A stretch of DNA of 64,000 bases from Hyphomonadaceae bacterium UKL13-1 (lineage in GTDB: Bacteria; Pseudomonadota; Alphaproteobacteria; Caulobacterales; Aquidulcibacteraceae): positions 496,001 to 560,000 of the forward strand of contig CP012156.1 in NCBI GenBank assembly GCA_001602435.1, in the 5' to 3' direction. A program made the translations under genes and the position numbers. Of the stretch, positions 36,508-45,331 are shown in pieces. The notes beneath the pieces are model-generated. The model did no database searches. It was given only the letters and a program-made list of their open reading frames with translations, and was not told the origin of the DNA. Every line of letters starts with the position of its first letter. The stretch's first letter is position 1.

Positions 36508-38535
36508 ATGAGACATCTAATCACCATCAGTATTGCCGCGACAATTGGGTTGTGCACCTCATCGAGTGCGCAAACGGCGTCGGAATCACCTGCTCGCGCG
36601 AGCTATCCTGCAGCATACTTCGCAGATATTCAGGCGCAGAACGCCTTCGATATGCTGGCCCGGGTCCCAGGTTTCACGCTGGTTGCGAGCGAAGACCTGC
36701 GCGGCTTTGGCGACGCGGCCGGCAATGTTCTGGTCAATGGCGCGCGGCCCGCGACTAAGGACGTCTCCCTGACCGAACTGTTGCGGCGCATTCCGGCACG
36801 CACTGTTGAACGCATCGACATGCTCGATGGAGCCGTCACTGGCCTTCAGGGCGGGGGCAGTCGGCTGGTGGCCAATGTCATCCTAAAGGCCTCCACGAGT
36901 AGCAGCGGTACATTGCGTCTGCGGGGCCAAACAACACAAGGGGGCAGGTTTGGACCATCCGCAGCCGGGTCGTGGCGCGGATCAATTGGCAGCGCCACCG
37001 TGTCAGCCAGTCTGGAAGCCGGAAACAAGTCGCTCGCGCGACTCGAAGGCCAACAGCGGCTAATTGATGGTAGCGGCGGGGTCGTCGAGGCTGGTCCTCT
37101 ATTGGACCGTCGGCGCTACAATGACTATTCTGGCTCGTTGAGTATCGCCACCCCGATTGCCGGCATCAACACCACGTTGGCGACATCGCTACGGACAGAT
37201 GACTTTAAGCGACGCCATCGTTTCACCGCTTTTGCGTCAGGCGCTGCTTTGCCGATCAGAACCCAGATCGAAGCTGAAAACTATCCTGGCCGCAGCGCCG
37301 AGCTGTCGCTCGAATTGACACGCCCTATCGGCCGCGGTGAAGCTAAACTGATAGGCCTTAGAACATGGTCAAACAAAAAGGGCTCCTCGCTAGTCGGCGC
37401 AGAATTTCCTTCCGGGGCTATTCAGAGTTCGCTTTATACATCCAATGATGACCTGTCCGAGAGCATTTTGAGAGCGACTTGGGCACCGCGTTGGCCAAAG
37501 CTTGCCGTCAGCGCGGCATTTGAAGGCGTGCGGACGACCTTAGTCTCAAACACTGAGTTCGTTCAGATCGACAACAAAATTGCAACACCGCTTGAGGCCG
37601 GCCGCACCAATGTTGGGGAAACACGCGGCTCAGCAGCTTTGTCGGCAACCTGGACAGGCATCGACAAGATATCGGTTGAGGGTGCCATCGCCTTTGAAGT
37701 ATCGCGAATTACCCTAGCCGAGCCGCTACGATCTTCCAATACTTACCGCTTTTTCAAACCCCGCGTCGTGGCTGCATGGAACCCAACCAGCCAAATGACC
37801 CTGAGCTTGCAGGCCGAACGCAAAGTCGGCCAACTTAACTTTGGCGATTTCGTAGGGGCACAACAAGTCGCCGACGGCTCCTCAACCCAGACGAACAGTG
37901 CTCTCCAGCCTTCGCAAACCGATGGGCTGCGTCTGACGGCTGAACGCCGTTGGGGCACACGGGGCAGCGTCAGCATCACCTTCGTGAGCGAACGCCTAAC
38001 CAATGTGGTGGACATCGTGCCAGTCGGTGATGGCCAAGGCGTTGGCAATCTGCCTTCGGCCAGCAGTTTCGGGGTCGATTTACTTGCTACAATCCCGCTT
38101 GGCTCTTTGCTAGATGGTGCAGAACTGACAGTGGATGCAGCTTGGCGAGAAACCTCGGTGCAAGATCCGTTCAATGGCGCGACGCGGCAATTACAAAATG
38201 CCGAGTTCGCCGGTACGACGATCAACTATCGTCAAATCATCAACCCGCGCTTCAGCTATGGCGCGGCAGTCAGATATGACCCGCCCTATCGACTTTTTCG
38301 CAGCCAGTTGAAAAGTGAGTTTGAGCTTGGGCCAGACTTTTCGATCTTTAGCGAATGGAACATCTGGCAAGGGACCAAGATGCGCGTCGAAGCCAACCGG
38401 CTGTTCGGCCAACGCGTTGATCGCGAACTGACCCGCTATAAGGGACTGCGCGGCATTGCACCAATCAGCAGCACCGAGTTTCGCGATCGCACCAGCAGCC
38501 CAATTTTCGCGCTTCAAATCGAGAAAACCTTCTGA
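36508..38535 (+). CDS. TonB-dependent receptor-like outer-membrane protein
   Basis: About 675 residues. It has a signal peptide (RHLITISIAATIGLCTSSSAQ), an N-terminal plug domain (about 45-130, with GNVLVNGARPATKD and IPARTVERIDMLDGA), and a C-terminal beta-barrel ending in a final aromatic strand (IFALQIEKTF). No clear TonB box is seen before the plug. GGGAG precedes ATG 36508. Its place after the kinase and the shared motif suggest control by that two-component system. Ligand is unknown. Confidence 0.83.
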   Translation: MRHLITISIAATIGLCTSSSAQTASESPARASYPAAYFADIQAQNAFDMLARVPGFTLVASEDLRGFGDAAGNVLVNGARPATKDVSLTELLRRIPARTVERIDMLDGAVTGLQGGGSRLVANVILKASTSSSGTLRLRGQTTQGGRFGPSAAGSWRGSIGSATVSASLEAGNKSLARLEGQQRLIDGSGGVVEAGPLLDRRRYNDYSGSLSIATPIAGINTTLATSLRTDDFKRRHRFTAFASGAALPIRTQIEAENYPGRSAELSLELTRPIGRGEAKLIGLRTWSNKKGSSLVGAEFPSGAIQSSLYTSNDDLSESILRATWAPRWPKLAVSAAFEGVRTTLVSNTEFVQIDNKIATPLEAGRTNVGETRGSAALSATWTGIDKISVEGAIAFEVSRITLAEPLRSSNTYRFFKPRVVAAWNPTSQMTLSLQAERKVGQLNFGDFVGAQQVADGSSTQTNSALQPSQTDGLRLTAERRWGTRGSVSITFVSERLTNVVDIVPVGDGQGVGNLPSASSFGVDLLATIPLGSLLDGAELTVDAAWRETSVQDPFNGATRQLQNAEFAGTTINYRQIINPRFSYGAAVRYDPPYRLFRSQLKSEFELGPDFSIFSEWNIWQGTKMRVEANRLFGQRVDRELTRYKGLRGIAPISSTEFRDRTSSPIFALQIEKTF

Positions 38536-38712
38536 CCGACCAATCCGAAACATGCACTTGTTGTGGGGAGAGCCGTTGCCACGGGCGCGCTCGCAGCGCG
38601 CACTTAAATCTTAAGCCTCCCTCCACGCTATCTCCTCCGACCCTCCATAAATCGCGGCTACAACAAACCATAAACCCGCTCCTCCCTGAGCTTCACACCA
38701 AGGATAAAAAAC

Positions 38713-38793
38713 ATGATCAACCTTATTGTCGCCGCCTGGCTTTCCGTCCTCACTTCTGGCCTTCTGGGCATGGCTGCTTCTGACCGCCATTAG
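38713..38793 (+). CDS. Possible 26-residue hydrophobic peptide
   Basis: An ATG preceded by AAGGAT opens a short frame, MINLIVAAWLSVLTSGLLGM followed by AASDRH and a stop. It would form one membrane helix. It lies between the receptor gene and a strong terminator, so it may be the last product of the cluster transcript. The preceding 100 bases are purine-poor and could hold its own leader. No homologue is recognised. Confidence 0.4.
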   Translation: MINLIVAAWLSVLTSGLLGMAASDRH

Positions 38794-38863
38794 AGCAACG
38801 CCTTCCGTATTCGGACCGGCATCGTCAGCCCCACGCCTCCAACGTCCTCACGATGCCCAACCT

Positions 38864-38892
38864 AGGGCCGGCTCAGCCGGCCCTATCTTTTT
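38864..38892 (+). terminator. Rho-independent terminator after the receptor cluster
   Basis: AGGGCCGGC and GCCGGCCCT form a perfect nine-base GC-rich stem with a TCA loop, followed by ATCTTTTT. It ends the b561-regulator-kinase-receptor transcript and the possible small peptide gene. The next 270 bases up to the kinase gene show no gene, only a short GTCCCA/TGGGAC hairpin. Confidence 0.85.
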
Positions 38893-39165
38893 GCCCGATC
38901 CTTTTGTTTGCGGTCTTGTGCGGTCCAAGCCTTGGATGGCGCGCTCTACACTCTGCCCGCAAACATACACGTATTTCGGGATGCGCGCAGAGGGGCAAGA
39001 GAGGTCTTGCGGCGGTCATTGCGGGTCGTTTAAAAAAGCGAAGACGCGGCCCGAGCATAGCTTCACTTGGCAAAACACAGTGGCGCTCCTAGTGATGTCC
39101 CATCCGTTGGGACGGACGACCCCTCCCCCACTCGACTGGGGCCAAGAGGCTAAACTATCACTTGC

Positions 39166-41355
39166 TCAAGCAGCTTCAAACGAGCGCCCTGCATCGTCGC
39201 GGCAGTGTTGCCGGAGGTGAATCGTGAACGTGGAGCCAGCACCCAACGCGCTCTCAACCTGGATAGATCCGCCCAAGAGATAGAGCAGCTTCTTGGTAAT
39301 CGCTAGGCCGAGGCCTGTGCCCTCGGCCCGGCGGCTCAAAGAATCGTCGACCTGTATGAATTCGCTGAACAGACGGGCTTGTTGCTCCGGAGACAAGCCG
39401 ATGCCCGTGTCCGAGACCGAAATTGCAATGCCAAGCGCACCGTCGTGTTGAACGGGCCGCGCGGAAACCGTGATCCGCCCCGCCTGTGTAAACTTGCAAG
39501 CGTTGGAAACAAGATTGAACACGCATTGGCGCAGGCGCTGGGCGTCCGTAATGATCGTGCCAAAGGACGGATCAATCTCTAGAGCAAACGCATTTCCGTT
39601 TCGGGCTGAGAGCGGTGCCGCCAGGTCGGCGACCTCCTGCAAGAGCTCCACAAGCGAGGTTTCCCCCAGCACCACTTCCAGCTTGTCGGCCTCAATCTTG
39701 GCGAGATCCAGCACATCGTTAATCAAGCCAAGAAGGTGGCGTGCGGAGCGGTTGATCTTTTCGCAGTCGCGTGCATCGACGGTGCCACCTTCCAGGATTT
39801 CCTCGCGCATCAGCTCAGAATACCCGATCACTGCATTCAGTGGCGTGCGCAGTTCATGGCTCATTGTGGCGAGGAAACGGGACTTCGCGGCGCTTGCTGC
39901 GCGAGCGGCTTCCAGCTCGCGCTCGGTGGCATGCAAATCCGTGACGTCTAGGAAAGCTGTGGAGCAGCGCGACCAATCCGCCTCGGCCCCTGGTAAGGCG
40001 GTTGAAACGACCACACACTCAACGAGACGTCCATCGCAGGTCTGCGCCTTTCCGCGAAATGTCATCTGGTCCGGCAGGGGGAAGTCTTGGTTGGCATTGT
40101 CGAGCCCCTCAAGGGCCGCTGCCACGAAATCGGCAGAGAAGATCTCCTTTTGTCGGCGCTGCAAATCCCCCAAGGATCCAGCAAAGAGCTTCAACGCCGC
40201 CGCATTGGCCTTGCCGATCTGAGCGTGACCCATCAGTTCAACGAGGGTTGTGGGGTTGGTCTTGCCCCAAACTGACGGCGCTTGTCCCAATGCCTGAGCC
40301 CGGCGCAATACCTCGCGCAGCCAGCCGAGATTAGTCTCGAACAGCGCCAGCGGCGACTGGGAAAAGTGTGCGGCCGCCAAGCGACCAGCAGCCTCTGCGT
40401 CAGAAATCGCTTGCAATTCTGCGGTGCGGCTGGCGGTGACGTCGATAAAATGGACCAGTGTACGCGACCAATCCTCTTCATGGCCAGGCCATGGGCGCGA
40501 CCAGTGGATGACGTGGCGCGCACTGCCATCAGGCAGTTCGACCGGCGAGAGCCAAGGGCGTTGCAGAGACTTTCGCCGTAGCGATTCAATCCAAGCATCG
40601 ACCGCGTCAATGCGGTTTTGCCCGCTCACAGTCAGGAACGGGTCTCCGATCAGCTCTGCTTCGCTACGCTTAAATAGTTTCTCTGCCGCTGGATTGACCC
40701 GCCGGATCCGGATGAAATCATGCGCACTGTCAATACCGGCGCGCAACTCCGAGGGCGCAGGGCCAGTGGCCAGGAAAGCCTTGATGCTGCCAGCCATTTC
40801 CATCATATCATATTCGATCGTCGGGATCGGATTGGTCTCAAACCAGATATCGGACTCGCGGCGCTGTTCGGTGATGTCGGTGATCAGGTTGGCCCATTGC
40901 CGCGTGGCACCTGGCTCGGCCTGAGGCAGCGGGCGCAGCTTCAACACACCGTAGCGGATGGCCCCATCCGGGCGGACATGCTGAAAGCGCCAAGAAAAGC
41001 CCTCATCGCCCTGGGCAAAGGCGCGGAATACCTCCCGTGCGCTGACCATATTAAAAGCGTCCGCTGAAATCTGAGGCCAGGCCGCCTTCAGGTCGTCTTC
41101 CGCGAAACCGAAGAACGCGCACGCCGCCAAATTGGCACGGACCAAGGCATTTTTGGCATGCGCACCTGCCAAGCGATCTAAAAGGGCACCACGATCGGGA
41201 TCAGGCTCCGCCGCCTCAGCATTAAGCGCCTCTGCAAGGGGGGTAGAGTCCGTCCAAACCAAAGGTGCCGGGTTTTCATCAAACCAAAAGCCAGCGGGAG
41301 GAGACACAAGTTCAGACTGAACCATGGCACCTTGGTTTGTATTTGTGCTGAGCAT
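39166..41355 (-). CDS. PAS sensor histidine kinase with flagellin-type N-terminal peptide
   Basis: A 729-residue soluble-looking kinase. Two to three PAS-type domains (about 65-165, 175-320 and 340-480) end in TDITEQRR, HFIDVTASR and AFLDVTDLH connector motifs. The HisKA motif is FLATMSHELRTPLNAVIGYS. The ATP-binding domain has NLVSNACKFTQ, SDTGIGLSPE and GTGLGLAIT. There is no receiver. The first 12 residues, MLSTNTNQGAMV, equal those of the flagellin at 329 except for one residue and are not part of any PAS domain. The cognate regulator is not adjacent. Confidence 0.93.
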   Translation of the reverse strand: MLSTNTNQGAMVQSELVSPPAGFWFDENPAPLVWTDSTPLAEALNAEAAEPDPDRGALLDRLAGAHAKNALVRANLAACAFFGFAEDDLKAAWPQISADAFNMVSAREVFRAFAQGDEGFSWRFQHVRPDGAIRYGVLKLRPLPQAEPGATRQWANLITDITEQRRESDIWFETNPIPTIEYDMMEMAGSIKAFLATGPAPSELRAGIDSAHDFIRIRRVNPAAEKLFKRSEAELIGDPFLTVSGQNRIDAVDAWIESLRRKSLQRPWLSPVELPDGSARHVIHWSRPWPGHEEDWSRTLVHFIDVTASRTAELQAISDAEAAGRLAAAHFSQSPLALFETNLGWLREVLRRAQALGQAPSVWGKTNPTTLVELMGHAQIGKANAAALKLFAGSLGDLQRRQKEIFSADFVAAALEGLDNANQDFPLPDQMTFRGKAQTCDGRLVECVVVSTALPGAEADWSRCSTAFLDVTDLHATERELEAARAASAAKSRFLATMSHELRTPLNAVIGYSELMREEILEGGTVDARDCEKINRSARHLLGLINDVLDLAKIEADKLEVVLGETSLVELLQEVADLAAPLSARNGNAFALEIDPSFGTIITDAQRLRQCVFNLVSNACKFTQAGRITVSARPVQHDGALGIAISVSDTGIGLSPEQQARLFSEFIQVDDSLSRRAEGTGLGLAITKKLLYLLGGSIQVESALGAGSTFTIHLRQHCRDDAGRSFEAA

Positions 41356-41450
41356 TTCTAGCCCTTACTGCTAAACACTCCCCTACTTCGAGCGGGGCGC
41401 GCCCACTGTGCACCCCCGGTAACATTACCGATGAGTTCTAAATGGTTCAT
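41356..41450 (-). promoter_or_regulatory. Flagellin-like 5' leader before the PAS kinase
   Basis: On the minus strand CATTTAGAACTCATCGGTA begins 89 bases before the ATG. It is followed by a CCCC...GGGG hairpin (about 41379-41396) and AGGGCTAGAA next to the start. The flagellin gene shows the same order at 93 bases. AT-rich sequence lies upstream in both. Shared post-transcriptional control with flagellin is inferred. Confidence 0.65.
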
Positions 41451-41689
41451 TGAAGTATATAGTTAATATTATCTTTAAGTAATACATAATTTTACTATCT
41501 TTGGTATTTGCTAGCAACTCTGCATCAGACAATAACTAGAATGATTATATGTTGTTCTCAAAAGATATTCTATATACCAGACCTGCGCCTTAATGCCTCT
41601 CGTTTATTATGAGAGTGCTGTTTGTTGATGTCGCCGTGTTTGGGGTTAACCAAAATTTTGCCTTAAGTTTGAAGATGAATCGGTCACAA

Positions 41690-41938
41690 TCAACCAAGTC
41701 GGAGCTTCATATACTGTGTCGCCATTGCAAACGACATAACGGCCAAGTTGGAAATCGTCACAGGCCCACTGTCAATTGCCACCCCGTATGCTGACAAGAG
41801 CACCGTTCCAACCGCTCCAAGGGCTACCGCTGTCAACGACAGATCGTGCGTTTGCCGTGTTTGCAACGCGCGGATAGCGTTCGGCAAGAAAGCACCGCCC
41901 GACGCTGCTGACGCTGCTTAGCCTAGTATCTCTATCAA
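41690..41938 (-). pseudogene. SemiSWEET-like (PQ-loop) transporter with in-frame stop
   Basis: The frame reads LIEILG, a TAA stop, then AASAASGGAFLPNAIRALQT and further helices to KLRLG. This is the three-helix SemiSWEET pattern, with the P[QN] motif in FLPNAIRA, THDLSL and the sugar-pore LSAYG and ISNLAV segments. Replacing the single stop by a sense codon gives a normal-length protein. It is therefore likely a recently inactivated sugar transporter. The rest of 41,451-42,223 shows no other gene. Confidence 0.65.
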
Positions 41939-42095
41939 TTGCAGCGTTTCACCTCGATGCTGTGCCGAGCGGCAGCTTTATGACGGGCCTTAATTGCGCA
42001 CAAGTGGTCGACTAGGGTCGTAAGGGTCTTAAGTTTTCACTAGAAAAGGGCAGTCTGGAAACGGCCAGTTCTGTTGAAATGCCGACAGTCTCAAA

Positions 42096-42146
42096 TGCGC
42101 CAAGGGTTGCCATTTGGGGCGGGTGGGCGGTTGCTTGAAAGCGGAC
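42096..42146 (-). repeat. Dispersed 51-bp intergenic repeat, copy 1
   Basis: Read on the minus strand this segment begins GTCCGCTTTC and contains CCCGCCCCAAA and TGGCGCA. It aligns without gaps to 55438-55488 on the plus strand, 40 of 51 bases being equal. Both copies are intergenic and inside the island. Confidence 0.5.
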
Positions 42147-42223
42147 GCGGGGTGAATTGGAATTAGGTGGGCTGTTGCTTCTTTGATCGTCACACCAATT
42201 GATGGATCCCAATAAAACAGGCA

Positions 42224-42254
42224 TTGACATTCCACCTGCCTATCAGTAGGTAGG
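42224..42254 (+). promoter_or_regulatory. Promoter and operator of the TetR gene
   Basis: TTGACA at 42224-42229 fits a -35 box; TAGGTA 17 bases later fits a -10. Overlapping it, CCTGCCTA and TAGGTAGG form an inverted repeat with one mismatch around TC/AG. It ends just before the ATG at 42259, as expected for an autoregulated TetR gene. The word CCTATCAG (42239-42246) recurs before the SDR gene. Confidence 0.5.
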
Positions 42255-42258
42255 CTGA

Positions 42259-42822
42259 ATGGATACTCGCACTGCACTCCTTGATTCTGCCGAAACTGCC
42301 TGTCGCCAACGTGGCTTTGATGGGTTCAGTTATTCGGACATGGCAAAAGATGTGGGCATTGCTAAGCCCAGCGTACACCATCACTTTCCATTGAAAGCCG
42401 ATCTGGCTTTGGCAATTTTAGAGCGATACAGCGACAATTTCCATCAATCCCTTAAGAATATCTCCGAATCCAACCAAAGCGCGGGCGCAAAGTTGTCGGC
42501 CTATGTTCAGCTCTACCGAAATGCACTCAAGGGCGGCACTTGTGTGTGCCTATGCGTGGCGTATAGCGCGGGTCGCGCCAGTTTGTCTGACGATGTTGTT
42601 TCGAAACTAAATCGGTTTCATGACTTCAGTATAGATTGGTTGGAAATCGTCTTCAGAAACGCCAGTCATGATCATTCGATTAGTCACGTAGCTGATCCAA
42701 GGTCAGAAGCTGCTGCTACGTTGGCGCTTATGGAAGGGGCTCAACTGGTGGCGCGAGCGGCCTCAGATTTAGTGCGGTTTGATCAAACCGTTTCAACCCT
42801 TCTATCGCGCATTTCACCATAA
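42259..42822 (+). CDS. TetR/AcrR-family regulator (SDR-cupin unit)
   Basis: A 187-residue regulator. The N-terminal helix-turn-helix reads YSDMAKDVGIAKPSVHHHF. A Cys pair in GGTCVCLCVAYSAG resembles the redox/electrophile-sensing region of NemR-like proteins. It is followed by SDR and cupin genes, which it probably represses together with itself. Confidence 0.9.
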   Translation: MDTRTALLDSAETACRQRGFDGFSYSDMAKDVGIAKPSVHHHFPLKADLALAILERYSDNFHQSLKNISESNQSAGAKLSAYVQLYRNALKGGTCVCLCVAYSAGRASLSDDVVSKLNRFHDFSIDWLEIVFRNASHDHSISHVADPRSEAAATLALMEGAQLVARAASDLVRFDQTVSTLLSRISP

Positions 42823-42868
42823 TCAGCCCTAAAATCCCTGCCCAGAAAGGCAGTAGTTTCAACTTTGC

Positions 42869-42882
42869 CCTATCAGCCTACC
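42869..42882 (+). promoter_or_regulatory. Candidate TetR operator before SDR gene
   Basis: CCTATCAGCCTACC lies 20 to 33 bases before the SDR start and shares CCTATCAG with the operator of the TetR gene. It suggests a second binding site of the same repressor. Confidence 0.4.
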
Positions 42883-42901
42883 AACTAGAAGGAAGATTGT
42901 C

Positions 42902-43669
42902 ATGTTTCAGGCTAAATCTGTTATTGTTACCGGCGGTGGTTCGGGAATTGGCAAAAAGGTCGCTCAACGGTTTATAGAAGAAGGGGCCAATGTTCTGATC
43001 AATGGGCGCTCGGCAGAAAAGCTAGCCAATGCTGCCCATGAAATTGATCCAACGGGCTCCAAAGTCGCAGTATTTGCAGGCGATATCAGCAGGCCGGCAA
43101 CTGCAGCATCAATTGTGGCAGCCGCCTCAAGCAAGTTCGGTGGCGTCGATATACTAATCAACAATGCTGGAATCTTCGCGCCCAAGCCATTTCTGGAAGC
43201 GACTGAAGAGGAGTATGATTCTTTCGTCGATATCATTCTCAAGGGCAAATTCTTCATGGCCCAAGCCGCTGCCCGTGCCATGCTCAAACGAGGTGGCGGC
43301 GCCATCGTGCAGACGGGCTCGCTTTGGGCTTTGCAAGCCGTGGGTGCGACGCCATCGGCAGCTTATTCTGCGGCCAATGCGGGAGTCCATCAGCTCGTAA
43401 AGAATCTGGCCATTGAACTGGCAGGCGACAATATTCGTGTGAATGCGGTCGCACCGGCGGTAGTTGAAACCCCAGTCTATAATACTTTCATGAGCGATGA
43501 TGAGGTCGCTCAGACCCTTCCAAGCTTCAACGCGTTTCATCCATTAGGCCGCAATGGCCAACCAATTGATGTTGCTGAGGCGATCTTGTTTTTGGCTTCA
43601 CCGCGCGCTTCTTGGATCACTGGGGTAATTCTTCCTGTGGATGGTGGCGTTATGGCAGGTCGCAATTAA
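42902..43669 (+). CDS. Short-chain dehydrogenase/reductase
   Basis: A 255-residue classical SDR. The NAD(P) site is [13 protein letters not shown], followed by INNAGIF. The catalytic residues are Ser in QTGSLWAL and Tyr/Lys in [13 protein letters not shown]; note YxxxN where YxxxK is usual, with Lys further on. The C-terminal segment ends [13 protein letters not shown]. It likely forms a unit with the downstream cupin gene. Substrate unknown. Confidence 0.9.
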   Translation: MFQAKSVIVTGGGSGIGKKVAQRFIEEGANVLINGRSAEKLANAAHEIDPTGSKVAVFAGDISRPATAASIVAAASSKFGGVDILINNAGIFAPKPFLEATEEEYDSFVDIILKGKFFMAQAAARAMLKRGGGAIVQTGSLWALQAVGATPSAAYSAANAGVHQLVKNLAIELAGDNIRVNAVAPAVVETPVYNTFMSDDEVAQTLPSFNAFHPLGRNGQPIDVAEAILFLASPRASWITGVILPVDGGVMAGRN

Positions 43670-43701
43670 ACGTGTTGAATAAGGGTAGAGGGAAGACACC
43701 T

Positions 43702-44370
43702 ATGCTGATTAATAACGATTTCTCGAAGAGAATTATTGTCCGTCCTGGGGATACGCCTTGGATCCGCTCGCCGGAACAGGGGGTAGATCGGCTGATGCTT
43801 GACCGCATGGGCGGCGAGGTTGCACGTGCGACATCTATCGTTCGCTACGCGGCGGGATCACGATTTCCGGAACACGAACACTCCGGTGGCGAAGAGTTCC
43901 TAGTCCTTGAAGGCACTTTCTCGGACGAAAATGGAGATTATGGGCCAGGCACCTATGTTCGAAATCCGATCGGCACGCGCCATAGCCCATTTAGCGTCGG
44001 AGGCTGCACGATTTTTGTCAAATTGCGCCAGTTTGCTGCCGACGACATTGTGCAGTTCGCTGTCGATACCTCGCAGGCCCAGTTTATGTTGGGGTCAGCA
44101 CCCGGGCTAAGTGTTTTGCCGCTCCATGCTTGCAACGGTGAATCAGTTGCCCTTGTGCGATGGCAACCCCTAACGCGCTTCACACGCCACCGTCACTGGG
44201 GCGGTGAGGAGATATTGGTGCTCGAAGGTACCTTCCAAGACGAATATGGCGATTACCCAAAAGGCACGTGGATCCGTAGTCCGCATCTGTCAGTTCATCA
44301 GCCATACTCGGAAGAAGGCTGCCTGATTTACGTAAAAACAGGGCACCTCGAAGAACGGCCGGACGTATGA
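43702..44370 (+). CDS. Double cupin protein (ChrR-like cupin)
   Basis: About 222 residues with two homologous cupin halves: HEHSGGEEFLVLEGTFSDE (about residues 58-76) and HRHWGGEEILVLEGTFQDE (about 165-183). The His-x-His, Glu and later His (GTRHSP; LSVHQP) give one metal site per half. Such cupins occur in ChrR anti-sigma factors and in small dioxygenases or isomerases; no zinc anti-sigma domain is seen here. ATG 43702 follows GAGGGAAG. The 284 bases after it hold no gene. Confidence 0.83.
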   Translation: MLINNDFSKRIIVRPGDTPWIRSPEQGVDRLMLDRMGGEVARATSIVRYAAGSRFPEHEHSGGEEFLVLEGTFSDENGDYGPGTYVRNPIGTRHSPFSVGGCTIFVKLRQFAADDIVQFAVDTSQAQFMLGSAPGLSVLPLHACNGESVALVRWQPLTRFTRHRHWGGEEILVLEGTFQDEYGDYPKGTWIRSPHLSVHQPYSEEGCLIYVKTGHLEERPDV

Positions 44371-44495
44371 AAAGCGGGCTCCCAAGCGTCGATCAGTGGA
44401 ACTAATTGTGTGGACCTCGCAAAGATTTGGTTCTGCTGAAGCCAAAAGGCGTTAATGCTATGTCCGCTAAATTTAATTTAGCCCCCCAAAGCAGA

Positions 44496-44512
44496 CCATC
44501 CGCAATCGGCCA
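44496..44512. repeat. 17-bp direct repeat flanking the toxin-antitoxin pair (left)
   Basis: CCATCCGCAATCGGCCA occurs here and again at 45671-45687 in the same direction, with the toxin-antitoxin genes between. Such flanks can mark a small mobile cassette or recombination scar. Confidence 0.5.
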
Positions 44513-44654
44513 AGTTCTGCCTAAAGGCCGTCAGTTCTGGATGCGCAAGCAGTAGGCGAAGGTACTGCGTGAGCGGAGCCCGAAGGAAGACTCTCGTAAG
44601 GTCACAAAAAATGGATGTAATTGGTCCAAGTCGGAAGTGATCAACAGCGAATGA

Positions 44655-44951
44655 TCAGGCCGCGCGCAGCAGCTCAGCCACCACCGATGGCCGTCGCGCG
44701 ATCATCGCCAGCAGTACTTGGGCGGGACCAGTGGGGTGACGGCGGCCCTGTTCCCAGTTGAGCAGCGTCCCCTTGGCAACGCCGATGCTTTTGGCGAACT
44801 GACTTTGCGACAGGCCGGTCTGCGCCCTGATCTTGGCCACATCGATTACCGGCACCTCGATAACGTGGACACGCGCGCCGGTATCCGCGCCCTTGGCAAA
44901 GGCAATCGCTTCATTGAGGCCCTCGGCCAACTCATCGTAAAACTTGCTCAT
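44655..44951 (-). CDS. XRE-type antitoxin (HigA-like)
   Basis: A 98-residue protein with a helix-turn-helix in the middle: GLSQSQFAKSIGVAKGTLLN followed by WEQGRRHPTGPA. The N-terminal part (about 1-35) would bind the toxin. It follows the toxin gene with a four-base overlap, the toxin-first order of HigBA-type modules. It should repress the pair. Confidence 0.88.
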   Translation of the reverse strand: MSKFYDELAEGLNEAIAFAKGADTGARVHVIEVPVIDVAKIRAQTGLSQSQFAKSIGVAKGTLLNWEQGRRHPTGPAQVLLAMIARRPSVVAELLRAA

Positions 44952-45289
44952 CTTCGTTCTCCATAAGTTGCCAGCAGCGTCTTAGCCAACTGCACCAGGT
45001 GGGCCTGCTCGGCCTTGGTCAAGTTACTCTTATCATTTTTGGCAAACACACCCACCAAAAACAGAGGGACATGCACGCCGCCAAAGACAAACAAGGTCCG
45101 GTATCCACCGCTCTTGCCGCCGCCTTCGCGGGCCAAACGGACTTTACGCAAACCACCGCCGAGCGGCACGCCAGCCTCTGGGTTAGCCGCGATATAATCG
45201 ACAATGGCCGCACGTTCCGCATCCGACATTATTGCTTTGGCTTGCCTCTCGAAGATAGCCAGTTCGACAACGGTTTGAGGGGCGGTCAT
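44948..45289 (-). CDS. RelE/HigB-type toxin
   Basis: A 113-residue RelE-superfamily protein. GLRKVRLAREGGGKSGGYRT and the hydrophobic LFVFGGVHVPLFLVGVFAK are the usual core strands, then the basic KNDKSNLTKAEQ. Toxins of this kind cut mRNA on the ribosome. The module lies mid-island and may stabilise it. Confidence 0.88.
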   Translation of the reverse strand: MTAPQTVVELAIFERQAKAIMSDAERAAIVDYIAANPEAGVPLGGGLRKVRLAREGGGKSGGYRTLFVFGGVHVPLFLVGVFAKNDKSNLTKAEQAHLVQLAKTLLATYGERR

Positions 45290-45297
45290 GAGGTGGA

Positions 45298-45331
45298 ATT
45301 ATAGGCTAATGGCGTATATGTCAATGGCGTA
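45298..45331 (-). promoter_or_regulatory. Promoter and operator of the toxin-antitoxin operon
   Basis: On the minus strand TTGACA (45324-45319) and TATAAT (45303-45298) are perfect boxes with 15 bases between. AATGGCGTA repeats at 45308-45316 and 45323-45331, 15 bases apart and overlapping the boxes, as expected for antitoxin binding. Confidence 0.6.

Noticed and set aside
38726..39220. 164-residue plus-strand frame after the receptor gene
   Set aside because: It runs through a perfect terminator hairpin, has Pro/Ser/Arg-rich random composition and overlaps the kinase end.
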